Shown: positions 51,326 through 60,326, numbered from the stretch's first letter. The stretch: 64,000 nt of DNA from Bradyrhizobium zhengyangense (GCF_022012435.1 NZ_JAKLUA010000014.1:1-64000); one strand, 5' to 3'. Numbers and translations: made by a program. Notes: generated by a model not told the origin, from the sequence alone.

Positions 51326-52555
51326 TCACAAGGTGAGATTCTCGGACGGCAGGCCGAGGGCCACGCGTCCATAATTGGTTCCGGCCGCATCGAAATTGAA
51401 TGCGAGGTGCGAATTAATCGCGTGCGCATCGCGAAACTGCCGCTGTAGCACACCGGTCGTGAACAGGCCGCGCGCCCCGCTCGCCGCGAACAGCATAGAG
51501 ACGGCGTCAGTGCACAGATTGACCGAGAACGCTCCATCGCGCCGGTATCTGGTCTTGGTGACCATATCGGGCGTGTGGTTGCGCCGTGCGTCCTCCATCG
51601 CCTCATTGCAGGCCGAGCGCATGATGAGGCGCGCGGCATCAATCTTGGCGGAAGCTTCCGCGATCTTGATTTGCGTGCTCTGGAAGTCGCTCAACTTGGC
51701 GCGGTTGTACGTCGAAATGCGGTGACGCGCGACCTCCGTATAGTCGTCCAGGCACGCCTGCGCATTGCCGAGCGCGACGCCGGAGAGAACATAGGGAAAC
51801 AGCGAGAAGACGGGAAGGGCGTACAGCGGATTGGGGTTCACCTTACTGCCGGGGGTCGCGCCGCCTGCGAGATCACCCACCGCGACGGTCATATGATCGG
51901 GCACGAAGGCATCCCTGACTTCGACATCCGACGACCCGGTGCCGCGCAGTCCGGCAACATTCCAGGTATCGAGGATCTTGTAGTCAGCCTTGGGCAATAG
52001 AAAGATGCGGTATTCGATTCCGTCAGCCTCGTCGTCGGATGCGACGACGCTTGCAAGCATGTTCCATGCGCACGAGCCGACGCCCGACGAGAACGGCCAG
52101 CTTCCGCGCAGCTGGTATCCGCCTTCGACCTTTCTGGCACGGCCGGCAGGGAAGATGAACGACGATGCGATCAGCACGTCCGGCTCTCGGCCCCAGACCA
52201 AATCCTGCGCACGCTGCTCGAACATACCGAGCATCCAGTGGTGACTTGCCAGATTAGCCAGATTCCAAGCCACAGATGCGTCGGCCCGCCCAAGCAACTC
52301 GGCACAATCGATAAGGGCAACATAATCGAGCTCGGCGCCGCCGACACGCTTCGGCTGCAGCATCCGGAACAGACCGGCTTCATGCAAGTCGCCCTCGGTC
52401 TCCGGCGGCAGGTGCCGCAGCTCCTCAGTTCGAGCCGCGCGTTCCCGCAATTGCGGCACCAGCGCTCGGGCCTTGGCAATCATCGCTGCATAGGCTCGTT
52501 CGCCGGAGTCTGTCGCCACCGACTGACCCATGCTCGGCTCCTGACCAGACACCAT
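51326..52555 (-). CDS. Flavin-dependent monooxygenase, oxygenase component (group D)
   Basis: A 409-residue protein of the acyl-CoA-dehydrogenase-like group D oxygenases (HsaA/DszC type). It has ACAD-like helices with AGLFRMLQPKRVGGAEL, a middle GSWPFSSGVGSCAWNML and NVAGLRGTGSSDVEV, and ends AAGTNYGRVALGLPSENLT. It lacks a ETF-type pathway context, and the flavin reductase next door supplies reduced flavin. It would oxygenate an aromatic or N-heteroaromatic ring. ATG 52555 follows GAGGGA. The CaiB gene lies 64 bp upstream on the same strand. Confidence 0.85.
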   Translation of the reverse strand: MVSGQEPSMGQSVATDSGERAYAAMIAKARALVPQLRERAARTEELRHLPPETEGDLHEAGLFRMLQPKRVGGAELDYVALIDCAELLGRADASVAWNLANLASHHWMLGMFEQRAQDLVWGREPDVLIASSFIFPAGRARKVEGGYQLRGSWPFSSGVGSCAWNMLASVVASDDEADGIEYRIFLLPKADYKILDTWNVAGLRGTGSSDVEVRDAFVPDHMTVAVGDLAGGATPGSKVNPNPLYALPVFSLFPYVLSGVALGNAQACLDDYTEVARHRISTYNRAKLSDFQSTQIKIAEASAKIDAARLIMRSACNEAMEDARRNHTPDMVTKTRYRRDGAFSVNLCTDAVSMLFAASGARGLFTTGVLQRQFRDAHAINSHLAFNFDAAGTNYGRVALGLPSENLTL

Positions 52556-52619
52556 TCGCGTCCCTCGCTCTCATGCATTTATGAGGCTGGAACCTTGCCA
52601 AATCAAGCTGTTGCTGCAC

Positions 52620-53888
52620 TCAGCCCGATGTCGCGGCCTTGCGCAGCCCGAATGCGCCTTTTTCGGCCAATGCCGCAATCCGCTTCTCGTCGTAACCAAG
52701 CGTTTCGCGCATCACGCCCTGAGTATGCTCACCCAGCAGCGGTGCCGCCACAGGATCAATTGCAGACGTTAAACTCATGCTGATCGGCGGCTCGATATTC
52801 GGCACCCACTGCGCGGTACGATGCGGGATCCGGCTCAAGCGCGCGCGTTCGCGCGCTTCCGGTGCATTGAACCCTTCCTCCACGGTTCGGAGATAGCCGA
52901 CCGGAATATTGGCCAGCTTCATCTTCGCCATCCAGTTCTCGAGCGTGTCGCTTGCAAACACTTCAGCGATGGCCGCACGTAGGAGCTCCTTGTTCTGAGA
53001 CCTTGCTTTACGCGTGGCGAACTGTGGCGCGTTGAGGAGATCCGGCCGGTTGAGCACCTCGACCACCAGCCGTCGATACAGCCGATCATTGGCGCACGCC
53101 ATGTAGAGCGGACCATCGGATGCCTCGTAGACACCAACAGTGGGAGACCCGGCCGGCGAATTGCCGAACCGGCCGGGATTCTCGCCGTTGATCAGATAGG
53201 CCATGCCGTAGAAGCCCGTCATCCCCATGGCGACATCGAACAACGCGACCTCCACATGCTGCCCGCGGCCGAGACGATCCCGCGCTAACAGTGCCAGCAG
53301 GATCGCGTTGCAAGCCGACATCCCGGTCGCCATGTCGACAATCGGCGGGCCGGTACGAACTGCCGGGCCATCCGCGAACCCGTTGAGCGACATGAAGCCG
53401 CTTTCGGCTTGCGTGATGGGATCGAATCCCGGGCGTGAGGCAAATGGCCCGGTGCGCCCATAAGCGGAGATCGAGCAATAGACCAGCCGCGGGTTGAGCG
53501 GCGCGACGGCCTCGTAATCCAGGCCGAACTTCTTCATGACGCCGCTCGAAAAATTCTCCACGACCACATCGGCCTTGCGGATCAGATCCAACGCAATCTC
53601 CCGCCCCTCTTGAACTGCAAGATCGAGCGCTATACCGCGCTTGTTGCGGTTCAAGCTGAGATAGGCTGCGCTTTCGCCACCGATCTCGGCATGCTCATAG
53701 GCGCGCGTGTCGTCGCCGCCATCGGGATTCTCGATCTTGATGACGTACGCACCGAAATCGGCCAGCGTCTGTGTGCAAGCGGGGCCCGCAACCACACGCG
53801 TAAAATCGACGACCAGCAAGCCGTCAAGCGCGGTTGGTCTTCCCTCCGACCGCGACGAACGTTCTGGCAATTGAGGCTTAATGGGCAT
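52620..53888 (-). CDS. CaiB/BaiF-type CoA transferase
   Basis: A 422-residue class III CoA transferase. It has GLLVVDFTRVVAGPACTQTLADFGAYVIKIE, RNKRGIALDL, and the active-site Asp segment in YGRTGPFASRPGFDPITQA. It moves CoA from one acid to another, avoiding ATP. It heads the minus operon with the two-component monooxygenase and so may activate the substrate or product of that oxygenase. An inverted repeat at 53914-53939 upstream may be its operator. Confidence 0.9.
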   Translation of the reverse strand: MPIKPQLPERSSRSEGRPTALDGLLVVDFTRVVAGPACTQTLADFGAYVIKIENPDGGDDTRAYEHAEIGGESAAYLSLNRNKRGIALDLAVQEGREIALDLIRKADVVVENFSSGVMKKFGLDYEAVAPLNPRLVYCSISAYGRTGPFASRPGFDPITQAESGFMSLNGFADGPAVRTGPPIVDMATGMSACNAILLALLARDRLGRGQHVEVALFDVAMGMTGFYGMAYLINGENPGRFGNSPAGSPTVGVYEASDGPLYMACANDRLYRRLVVEVLNRPDLLNAPQFATRKARSQNKELLRAAIAEVFASDTLENWMAKMKLANIPVGYLRTVEEGFNAPEARERARLSRIPHRTAQWVPNIEPPISMSLTSAIDPVAAPLLGEHTQGVMRETLGYDEKRIAALAEKGAFGLRKAATSG

Positions 53889-53913
53889 CTCGAGCTCCCT
53901 TACATCGGCTTAT

Positions 53914-53939
53914 GTTCGCCGAATTCGCTGCAAGCGAAC
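53914..53939. promoter_or_regulatory. Inverted repeat upstream of the CaiB operon
   Basis: GTTCGC and GCGAAC arms, 14 bases apart with the palindrome CGAATTCG inside, lie 26 bases upstream of the CaiB start. It is a candidate operator; no cognate regulator gene is adjacent. Confidence 0.35.
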
Positions 53940-54048
53940 TTAAAGCCCGGCCGGACGACTTCGCAAGTGCTTCAACAAGAAGGCCTTAAAAGAGGCCCAG
54001 CAACAGTGAAGCTAGTGAATGGACGTTCCGCGTCACGTGACACCCCGC

Positions 54049-54345
54049 TTAGCGAAGCGACGTTCGACCATTGAGCGCATGCGACCAGGCGCAGGTGACC
54101 TCGGCTCGCAGTGCCGATGGCCCACCTTGATGAAGTTGTTTGCCGAGACCAGGTTGTCCGTCGTATCGGAGACGATGCCGTGCCATCCGACACGCCGCCC
54201 GTGCGCTTCGGCAGCCCGCATCAATCTGAGTTGAAGCCCCCCGCCCCAATGCCGCGGCAAGACTCCGACCCTGGAGAAGTAGCCGAAATTCCGTTCGCGA
54301 GTGGATCACGCGTGACGCCTGCGAAGGCGACCGCATCGTCGCCTT
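54049..54345 (-). pseudogene. Remnant of a GNAT-family N-acetyltransferase
   Basis: The central part of a GNAT protein is clear in one frame (YFSRVGVLPRHWGGGLQLRLMRAAE and NLVSANNFIKVG), including the acetyl-CoA loop. To either side the similarity changes frame: DDAVAFAGVT precedes it in another frame with a stop between, and the usual C-terminus appears as CAWSH in a third frame near 54095. At least two indels therefore break the gene. Frame of the intact parts is inferred from the family pattern, not from a database hit. Confidence 0.5.
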
Positions 54346-54506
54346 GATCGACAAGTTATCACGCTTCGAGGCCGAACTCCGGTGTCGCCGCAGTGTCGAA
54401 ACCAGTGCGTCGGCAACGTCATCATCAGAGCGTCGATTACCAATTATGTGCATAGCACGACTCATCGAACGGATCGCAGTGCAGCGGTGCCGCCGTCATG
54501 AGAAGC

Positions 54507-54773
54507 TCACTTGCTCAGCACGACCTTCACGCCGAGCCAGACGACCTCCATCAGGCCGGTCGCTATCACAATAATCACGGCCTTAAACGCATAGATCTGG
54601 GCCCGCTCCACGCTTTTTCGCCACCGTCGGAGGTACTGGAAATCCGCCCTTATCTCCCTCCGGTCGTCATCTTCGAGCCCAAAGGAGGCCAGCACCGACG
54701 CCTCCGCCTTCAACACGATCGCATCGACACCGTCCAACCGCTGCCTTTGCTGCTCGGCCGGCGTCTCGGCCAT
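54507..54773 (-). CDS. Hypothetical protein with C-terminal membrane helix
   Basis: An 88-residue protein with a polar, charged N-terminus (residues 1-55, DGVDAIVLKAEASVLASFGLEDDDRREIRADF) and one C-terminal hydrophobic helix (VIIVIATGLMEVVWLGVKVVL). ATG 54773 follows AGGA by five bases; the frame reaches 54839 without a ribosome site. No family is recognised. It stands alone in the accessory region. Confidence 0.6.
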   Translation of the reverse strand: MAETPAEQQRQRLDGVDAIVLKAEASVLASFGLEDDDRREIRADFQYLRRWRKSVERAQIYAFKAVIIVIATGLMEVVWLGVKVVLSK

Positions 54774-54839
54774 GATCGTCCTGATCTCGGCATCTGGTAT
54801 CTTCCAGCACGATGATCCTTGAAACATTCTCAAAACCAC

Positions 54840-55276
54840 ATTTGGCTAGATAGAAGGACGACGAGATTACAGTGATCGCCGCGAACCTGGTCAGAGGACC
54901 CGTTGATCCGACAACGATAACCTTGTCCTAAACGGGAAGCTTGCCCAGCCGCGACTAAAGATCGTGCCGGCTACTCGTTTGATGAAACCATTTTCTCAGT
55001 GTTTTGCCCGACGGGTCAAGTCATTTTTTGATAAACCGAAAAACGGCTCCAGCGCATGACGGGGGGCTTGGTGCGCCGGAGCCGCCATTCCAGCCGGCCA
55101 ATCGGCGGTAGGCCGGCACGACACCAAATCCGGCCTGGAACTGAAGGTTCCTATTCCCTCGCGATCCGGACTTGCGCGGGCCGCGTTACCAACTGCCGCC
55201 CTCCACGACCGGCGCGGACCAGCGGGGTCAGCCGACGGCAAACGCGATCCAGGTCGCTCCGCGACCAAGGCGATCA
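54840..55276. other. Intergenic region without supported gene; repeat copy 1
   Basis: No coding sequence is supported in these 437 bases. The only structure noted is TTTTGCCCGACGGGTCAA at 55002-55019, the 3' part of the element repeated at 55543 and 56178. Confidence 0.45.
55002..55019 (+). repeat. Short dispersed repeat, copy 1 (3' core only)
   Basis: TTTTGCCCGACGGGTCAA differs from copies 2 and 3 at one or two positions. The hairpin that precedes the other copies is absent here. Confidence 0.65.
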
Positions 55277-55467
55277 TCACGCCTCGTTCAGCCCCGCGCC
55301 GCGATTGATCACGGCCGCTTCGCCCTTGGCGGTGAGCTCGTAGGTGTCGCCATCCTTCTGCCGTAGCCGTCGGCAATCAGCCGGAACAGCTCGCCGTGCC
55401 GGTCATCGCTGAAGGCGATGGACTGGCCGATGTTGCAGAGCATGGCGATATCAGAATCCGACAGCAT
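55277..55467 (-). pseudogene. Small helix-turn-helix-like gene broken by a one-base deletion
   Basis: From ATG 55467 (MLSDSDIAMLCNIGQSIAFS, with GGAGGAG upstream) the product follows a small conserved-looking protein to residue 35 (LIADGY). The frame is then lost; in the next frame the continuation QKDGDTYELTAKGEAAVINR ends at TGA 55277. The total of 191 bases is one short of 64 codons, as expected for a single deletion near 55362. Whether it is a real mutation or a sequencing error cannot be told from this sequence alone. Function unknown. Confidence 0.6.
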
Positions 55468-55542
55468 GGCTCCTCCGGATCCTACAAATTCCGGGGCTGC
55501 AGTCCGTTCCTGCCGGGGATGCAGCCGGCGCCGTTTCGACAT

Positions 55543-55630
55543 CAAAAAAACCCGCGGCGAATTGCTTCGCGCGGGCTGATCAGAATTTTTCGATGGTGCT
55601 GTTGTGCCGGTGTTTTGCCCGACGTGTCAA
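55543..55630 (+). repeat. Intergenic palindromic element, copy 2
   Basis: Layout: A-run, CCCGCG stem closing with CGCGGG (55551-55575, extended by CGAA/TTCG), then TTTTTCGATG, then TTTTGCCCGACGTGTCAA (55613-55630). The same order is seen at 56178. On the minus strand the stem is followed by a run of T, so it can act as a terminator. Confidence 0.7.
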
Positions 55631-55816
55631 TCAACCGATGGAGCCGCCGCCATTCGGTCGCATCGCGCGTGAAGGGCATCCACATTTCATGCCTGCACGC
55701 GCACAGGAGGACACAACGAAGTCACACCCGAACCATTCGTTGTACACGCCTTGCGGGCGCGCGTTCGGAACCCGGAGGGAGCGGCGCGCGTTTCATCACC
55801 GGAGGATTAATCACCC

Positions 55817-56161
55817 ATGAGTCATGTTGTACTCGTCGTCGACGACGACGCCGGCGTTCTGGATGTCGTGGCAAGCATGCTGCAGGAGCTCGGCTGCGAA
55901 GTGGTCGGTGCGCAGAGCGGAGCGCAAGCTCTCGAGCAACTCGTCCAGAACGAGCGCATCTCGATCCTCATTACCGATATCAACATGCCGGGCATGGACG
56001 GACACGAGCTGGCCGAGCGCGCCAGGCGCGTGCGACCGAGCCTGAAGGTGCTTCAACTGTCAGGCCGGGAGCCGCGGCGTGGCGGCCTTCCCATGATCCG
56101 CAAGCCCTTCTCCCTCGAGGATCTCACCAACACTATGAAGCAGACGACAGGTGTCTGCTGA
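55817..56161 (+). CDS. Stand-alone response regulator receiver domain
   Basis: A 114-residue receiver domain with no output domain. Acidic pocket Asp9-Asp11 (VVDDDAG), phospho-acceptor Asp54 (ITDINMPGMDG), Ser82 (LSGRE) and Lys96 (RKPFSL) are all present, so phosphorylation is expected. It is CheY/Spo0F-like and must act by protein contact. No histidine kinase is encoded within the window. GGAGG precedes ATG 55817. It is flanked by the two copies of the palindromic element. Confidence 0.88.
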   Translation: MSHVVLVVDDDAGVLDVVASMLQELGCEVVGAQSGAQALEQLVQNERISILITDINMPGMDGHELAERARRVRPSLKVLQLSGREPRRGGLPMIRKPFSLEDLTNTMKQTTGVC

Positions 56162-56177
56162 ACGTTTGCCGCCATAT

Positions 56178-56262
56178 AAAAAGCCCGCGGCGGATCCGTC
56201 CCGCGCGGGCTGAAGCAACTTTTCGATGATGCTATTTGCCAGTGATTTGCCCGACGAGTCAA
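56178..56262 (+). repeat. Intergenic palindromic element, copy 3
   Basis: Layout as at 55543: A-run, AGCCCGCG stem (56182-56189) pairing with 56204-56211, TTTTCGATG, then ATTTGCCCGACGAGTCAA (56245-56262). It starts 17 bases after the response regulator stop and may end its transcript. Confidence 0.7.
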
Positions 56263-56623
56263 ACGAACGATCCGGGTGGCTCCGTGCGTTGGTGAATCAG
56301 TAGGATCGGCATGACTTCAGGCGGGCGAGACCGGCGACGTCGGCCGGGACCTCGTTCACGGCGATGGCGGCACCATCGACCTTCCCACCAAGCCCGGCGA
56401 TCTGTCGCAGGACGACTAGGCCGCCGGTGACGGCGCGCATCTCGACGGTATCATTCCTTCGGCGATTGGCCGCCGTTGCCTGCCCGACGCCTCACGAAGG
56501 CCGAACGCAAGCGAAACAACGCCCCTCCTCCCAGCTCTATATGTGGTGCGCAAGGGGCTTGCTTCAAGCTCCCCATCCCCGTGTACACCCCCGCGCCTCA
56601 AGCTACCTGAGAGGGGTCACCAC
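56263..56623. other. Intergenic region without supported gene
   Basis: Short open frames exist on both strands but none has a ribosome site plus family features. GAGAGGGG just before 56624 is the ribosome site of the next gene. Confidence 0.45.
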
Positions 56624-58138
56624 ATGCCTGTCCTGCTGCCGACGTCACGTGCGCGCGCCCGCACCTTGCCAAGGCGCACCGCACATACGCCCGACCATGC
56701 CGTCGTGATCGCCGGCGGCGGGCCGACCGGATTGATGCTGGCGGCGGAGCTGGCGCTGGCGAAGTGCGATGTCGCCATCGTCGAGCGCCGCGCCAGCCAG
56801 GATCTCACCGGCACGCGGGCCGGCGGCCTGCACGCGCGCAGCATCGAGATCCTCGATCAGCGCGGCATGGCCGATCGCTTCCTGCGCGAAGGGACCATCA
56901 CCCAGCTCGCGGGCTTTGCCTGGACGCGGCTCGACATCAGCGATCTGCCCACAAGGCACCCTTACGGGCTGGCGCTGCGGCAGAGCCATATCGAACGTAT
57001 CCTCGCCGGTTGGGTGGAGGAAACAGGCGTCCCCATCTATCGGGGCCGCGAGGTGAGCGATGTCGTGCAGGACGACACCGGCGTCGACATCACACTCGCA
57101 GGCGGCGAGAGCTTGCGTGCGGACTATCTGGTCGGCTGCGACGGCGGGCGGAGCCTGGTTCGCAAGGCAGCACGCATCGATTTTGCCGGCACGGATCCGA
57201 CGCTCAGCAACCTCATGGCCGACGTCGAGATGCGCGAGGCGCCGGCATGGGGACTGCGTCACGACGAAATCGGCTTTCACGGCCTCAGCAAGACGGAGAA
57301 TGGACGCGTGCTGGTCGTCATGACGGAAGCGAGGCTCGAGCGCAGCGGCGAGGCTTCCTTGCGCGATCTCAGCGAGGCGCTCATCGCTGTCTACGGCACC
57401 GATTTTGGCGTCCACAACCCATCCTGGATCTCGCGTTTCACCGACGCGGCACGGCAGGCCGTCTCCTATCGCAAAGCACGCGTGCTGCTCGCTGGCGACG
57501 CCGCGCATATCCATCACTCCGTCGGTGGACAGGGCCTCAACACCGGCCTGCAGGATGCCGTCAATCTCGGCTGGAAACTCGCGCAGGTGGTGAAGGGCAT
57601 TTCGCCCGAGGGCCTGCTCGACAGCTATCATGTCGAACGCCATCCCGTGGCCGCGCGCGTGCTACGCAACACCAGGGCGCAGATCGCCCTGCTCCGCCGC
57701 AACGACGACGGCCGCAAAGCCGCACGCGAGATCGTCTCCGAGCTGCTCGCGATGGACCAGCCGCGCAAACGTTACGGCGCGATGATGAGCGGGCTCGACA
57801 TCCGCTATGATCTCGGCGGCGGGCATCCCTTGCTCGGCTGCCGCATGCCCGATCTGACGCTGACCGTCGCGGGCCGCCGGATGCAGCTGTTCACGCTCCT
57901 GCACGATGCGCGCGGCGTGCTGCTCGATTTCTGCGGCGGACTAGACATCTCGCCATGGGCCGATCGCGTGATACACATCGGTGCCACGTACGATGGCGCG
58001 TGGGAGCTTCCTTCCATCGGAGCGATCGCCGCGCCGGGGGCTGTGCTGGTCCGGCCCGACGGGCATGTGGCGTGGGTGGACGATGAGAGCGCAGGCGGCC
58101 TTGCGGAAGCTCTGACGATCTGGTTCGGCGCGACGTAA
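56624..58138 (+). CDS. FAD-dependent aromatic hydroxylase (PheA/TfdB/MhpA family)
   Basis: A 504-residue flavoprotein. It has the FAD motif VIAGGGPTGLMLAAELAL, VGCDGGRSLVRKAARI in the middle, the GD motif RVLLAGDAAHIHHSVGGQGLNTGLQDAVNLGWKLA and a thioredoxin-like C-terminal domain (about residues 370-504, DLTLTVAGRRMQLFTLLHDARG). Relatives hydroxylate phenols, 3-hydroxyphenylpropionate or antibiotics such as rifampicin. ATG 56624 follows GAGAGGGG by eight bases. It is monocistronic and ends at a strong hairpin. Confidence 0.9.
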   Translation: MPVLLPTSRARARTLPRRTAHTPDHAVVIAGGGPTGLMLAAELALAKCDVAIVERRASQDLTGTRAGGLHARSIEILDQRGMADRFLREGTITQLAGFAWTRLDISDLPTRHPYGLALRQSHIERILAGWVEETGVPIYRGREVSDVVQDDTGVDITLAGGESLRADYLVGCDGGRSLVRKAARIDFAGTDPTLSNLMADVEMREAPAWGLRHDEIGFHGLSKTENGRVLVVMTEARLERSGEASLRDLSEALIAVYGTDFGVHNPSWISRFTDAARQAVSYRKARVLLAGDAAHIHHSVGGQGLNTGLQDAVNLGWKLAQVVKGISPEGLLDSYHVERHPVAARVLRNTRAQIALLRRNDDGRKAAREIVSELLAMDQPRKRYGAMMSGLDIRYDLGGGHPLLGCRMPDLTLTVAGRRMQLFTLLHDARGVLLDFCGGLDISPWADRVIHIGATYDGAWELPSIGAIAAPGAVLVRPDGHVAWVDDESAGGLAEALTIWFGAT

Positions 58139-58154
58139 CACCGTCGGAAGCTCC

Positions 58155-58186
58155 AAAGGAGCAAGCCCCCGCGGGCTTGCTCCTTT
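58155..58186 (+). terminator. Strong hairpin after the FAD hydroxylase gene
   Basis: A perfect 14-bp stem (AAAGGAGCAAGCCC and its complement) with a four-base loop, 16 bases after the stop. The 3' arm ends CCTTTG TTC, a partial T-run. It is symmetrical enough to work both ways. Confidence 0.85.
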
Positions 58187-58413
58187 GTTCAAAAGTGCAC
58201 TTTCGATTCAGCCGTCACGCAAAATGAGTAAGTGTCTCAAAAGGCGAAATAGCGTGTTCAAAACGCGCGCTGATTTCTTTCCCGACCTATCAAATGATGA
58301 TGACTCCTTGCGAGACGAGTCGTACGGTTAACCATCACCGCAAGGCCCGTGGCAGATATCGGTGATGAGAACGCCAGTCGCGCTTCCGCCTTCCACGCAC
58401 AGAGAGCAGCGCC

Positions 58414-58614
58414 ATGTTGAAGCGGCGTCGTTTCAAGCAGACCAAGACACTCCATCAGAGGCTCGCGGAGGAAGCCGCGCATTTGCGCGAACAGGCGCGC
58501 GCGCTTGCGCCGGGACGTCGCCGCGAGATTTTGTTGCGCCGTGCGCGGCACGACGAGATGGCAATGCAGATCGACGCCTGGCTGCATTCGCCGGGCTTGA
58601 GGGCGCCGTCATGA
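58414..58614 (+). CDS. Small basic helical protein
   Basis: A 66-residue, Arg-rich, all-helical protein (LHQRLAEEAAHLREQARAL). Its stop overlaps the next start by four bases (ATGA), which supports both frames. No family recognised. Confidence 0.65.
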   Translation: MLKRRRFKQTKTLHQRLAEEAAHLREQARALAPGRRREILLRRARHDEMAMQIDAWLHSPGLRAPS

Positions 58615-58826
58615 GCGAGCAGTATCGCGCCTACTTGATCGGTGAAAACGGCATCTTCCGCGCCGCCGAAGCCTTCGAGGCACCCAGCGACTCGTTGGCA
58701 CTTGCCTTTGCAGAGCGGTTTGCGCGCCGCGGCGACGTCGAGGTCTGGCAGCTCGGCCGGAAGATCGGCGTGTTGAGGGGGCCCTCTCCGCCCGAGGTCC
58801 AAAGTAGATCCTTACGCCCGAACTGA
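58611..58826 (+). CDS. Small conserved-looking protein
   Basis: A 71-residue protein (MSEQYRAYLIGENGIFRAAE) with a mixed beta-alpha appearance. It starts within the stop of the upstream gene (ATGA), so it is translated by coupling. Function unknown. Confidence 0.68.
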   Translation: MSEQYRAYLIGENGIFRAAEAFEAPSDSLALAFAERFARRGDVEVWQLGRKIGVLRGPSPPEVQSRSLRPN

Positions 58827-58954
58827 CCTAAGGCCTTAGCCTTTCGACCTCAAACTTGAACTTAACCTGCATCAGCGGCCCGATGTCGTCGCGGACCTCG
58901 CCTCGCGGCGGAACACGCCGGGCTGGTTACGGACCGTAGTTTCTCGAAACGACC

Positions 58955-59140
58955 TTAAGCCGCAGAGCCGGACGTGCGGTCGCGCATGGCCAGCTCGACC
59001 TGGTCCGCAAGCACGGTCAGATGGCCCGCGAGCTTCTCGAACAGCTCGCGCTTTTCCCTGTCGGTCGCAAGATCGCGTATCAGCGCGCATTCGGCAGCAT
59101 CCCTGCGGAGCTTCTCGAGCTGCGTCTGGAAATCCTTCAT
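58955..59140 (-). CDS. Small charged helical protein
   Basis: A 61-residue helical protein (MKDFQTQLEKLRRDAAECAL). ATG 59140 has GGGAGG upstream at good spacing; the frame is open further up but without family-like sequence. Function unknown. Confidence 0.65.
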   Translation of the reverse strand: MKDFQTQLEKLRRDAAECALIRDLATDREKRELFEKLAGHLTVLADQVELAMRDRTSGSAA

Positions 59141-59159
59141 GGCATCGCCTCCCTCGACA

Positions 59160-59333
59160 TCACTGCCAGATTTCATCGCGACACGTATCGCATCGGTAGA
59201 TCGAGACGGACCGGTCGCGCCTGACGTCGAGCACCGACGTGATGTAGCGCGACGGCGTCTTGCATGTCGGACACGACGGGCCAGGCTGTGGGCGACCTGG
59301 CCCGTGATGCTCTGCTTCACCCTTGTAGGTCAC
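59160..59333 (-). CDS. Small zinc-ribbon-like protein
   Basis: A 57-residue protein with two CxxC pairs (CPTCK and YRCDTC) separated by about 20 residues, which would bind one zinc. GTG 59333 follows GGGAG by eight bases; the longer frame to 59402 is less likely. It lies 19 bp upstream of the helical protein gene at 59140 and may be cotranscribed with it. Confidence 0.6.
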   Translation of the reverse strand: MTYKGEAEHHGPGRPQPGPSCPTCKTPSRYITSVLDVRRDRSVSIYRCDTCRDEIWQ

Positions 59334-59476
59334 GACTCGAACTCCCGATGGCGGAGTTCCTAAGTAGCAAAGTGTACACTGGTTCCAAAAGCCGACGCAC
59401 AAGCTTATGCAACGGATCGATACTAACCTATGTTAGGTCCTCGAAGCGTGCATCTGGACCGCGGCGCGACTTTAGT

Positions 59477-59734
59477 CTACGCCGCGCGCGGCATTTCCGC
59501 CGCCCGCTCGACCCGTGCTTCCAGCAAAGCGACCGAGGTCCGTAAGTTGTCACGGCGCGCCCGCAAGGCCTGCGCCAGCATCGAATATGTGGGGCTGCGA
59601 GGATCGGCATTCCCGGCATTGCGCTCCTCCTCGGCAATGTCGCCATCCAGCATCTGGATCCGCCAGTGCAGGTCGGAGATCAGAGCATGGAGCTGCAGGG
59701 ACGCGGTCGCTTCGAAACGGGACGTTGACTGCAT
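59477..59734 (-). CDS. Small coiled-coil-like hypothetical protein
   Basis: An 85-residue, mostly helical protein. Two stretches (LHALISDLHWRIQMLDGDI and LAQALRARRDNLRTSVALL) have heptad-like spacing, linked by AGNADPRSPTYS. ATG 59734 is the first start. No family recognised. Confidence 0.6.
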   Translation of the reverse strand: MQSTSRFEATASLQLHALISDLHWRIQMLDGDIAEEERNAGNADPRSPTYSMLAQALRARRDNLRTSVALLEARVERAAEMPRAA

Positions 59735-59841
59735 GGGATCGCCTCAATCTGAAACGGCCCGATTGGCCGGGCCGTGATTAAGACCTCTCGTAGCAAGACA
59801 GATGCCAGCTCTTGGAAGAAACCCGGGAGGTTAACCTCCCC

Positions 59842-60090
59842 TCATTCCTCCGCCAGCTTCCGCTCGATATAGGCGTCCACCGTTTCCGCGAACGAGCGCT
59901 GCACGCCAACCGAGGTGACATGAAGCTCGAGCGCGTCCTGCTGCAGCACGCGCAAGCCGCGCCGGCGTGCGCTGACCGGGGCCATGGCGAGGTAATCGTC
60001 GATGGCGCCCCTCGCCAGCGGGATGCCTTTGGGATCTCCGCGGGCAATCAGCAAACGCAGAAAGCTCAGGCAATCGGCCAGACCCGGCAT
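59842..60090 (-). CDS. Small hypothetical protein
   Basis: An 82-residue protein (MPGLADCLSFLRLLIARGDP) predicted helical with no membrane span. It follows the 34-residue frame at 60101 by 10 bp on the same strand, forming a tiny operon. Function unknown. Confidence 0.62.
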   Translation of the reverse strand: MPGLADCLSFLRLLIARGDPKGIPLARGAIDDYLAMAPVSARRRGLRVLQQDALELHVTSVGVQRSFAETVDAYIERKLAEE

Positions 60091-60100
60091 GGGTTCGTCT

Positions 60101-60205
60101 TTACCGCTGCTGCGATTTCGGCTTCGGCTTGCCAGCGGGCTGGGTATGGGTCCCGAACAGCGCCAGCAGCAACGCGATTTCTTCCTTCGAACCGACCTGG
60201 ATCAT
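60101..60205 (-). CDS. 34-residue peptide
   Basis: A short frame ATG 60205 to TAA 60101: MIQVGSKEEIALLLALFGTH, then a basic tail (KPKPKSQQR). AAGGAGA lies at ideal spacing upstream, the best reason to accept it. It precedes the 82-residue gene in a probable operon. Confidence 0.5.
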   Translation of the reverse strand: MIQVGSKEEIALLLALFGTHTQPAGKPKPKSQQR

Positions 60206-60326
60206 GACTTGTCTCCTTCTCGCTCCGTTGGTCGGGGCAATCAGCGACGGAGTTCAGGACGATCTGGTTTCAGGATTGTTTCAGGACGGCTTCGTCGCTG
60301 GTAGAGGTCGCCGCGATGTCGAATGT

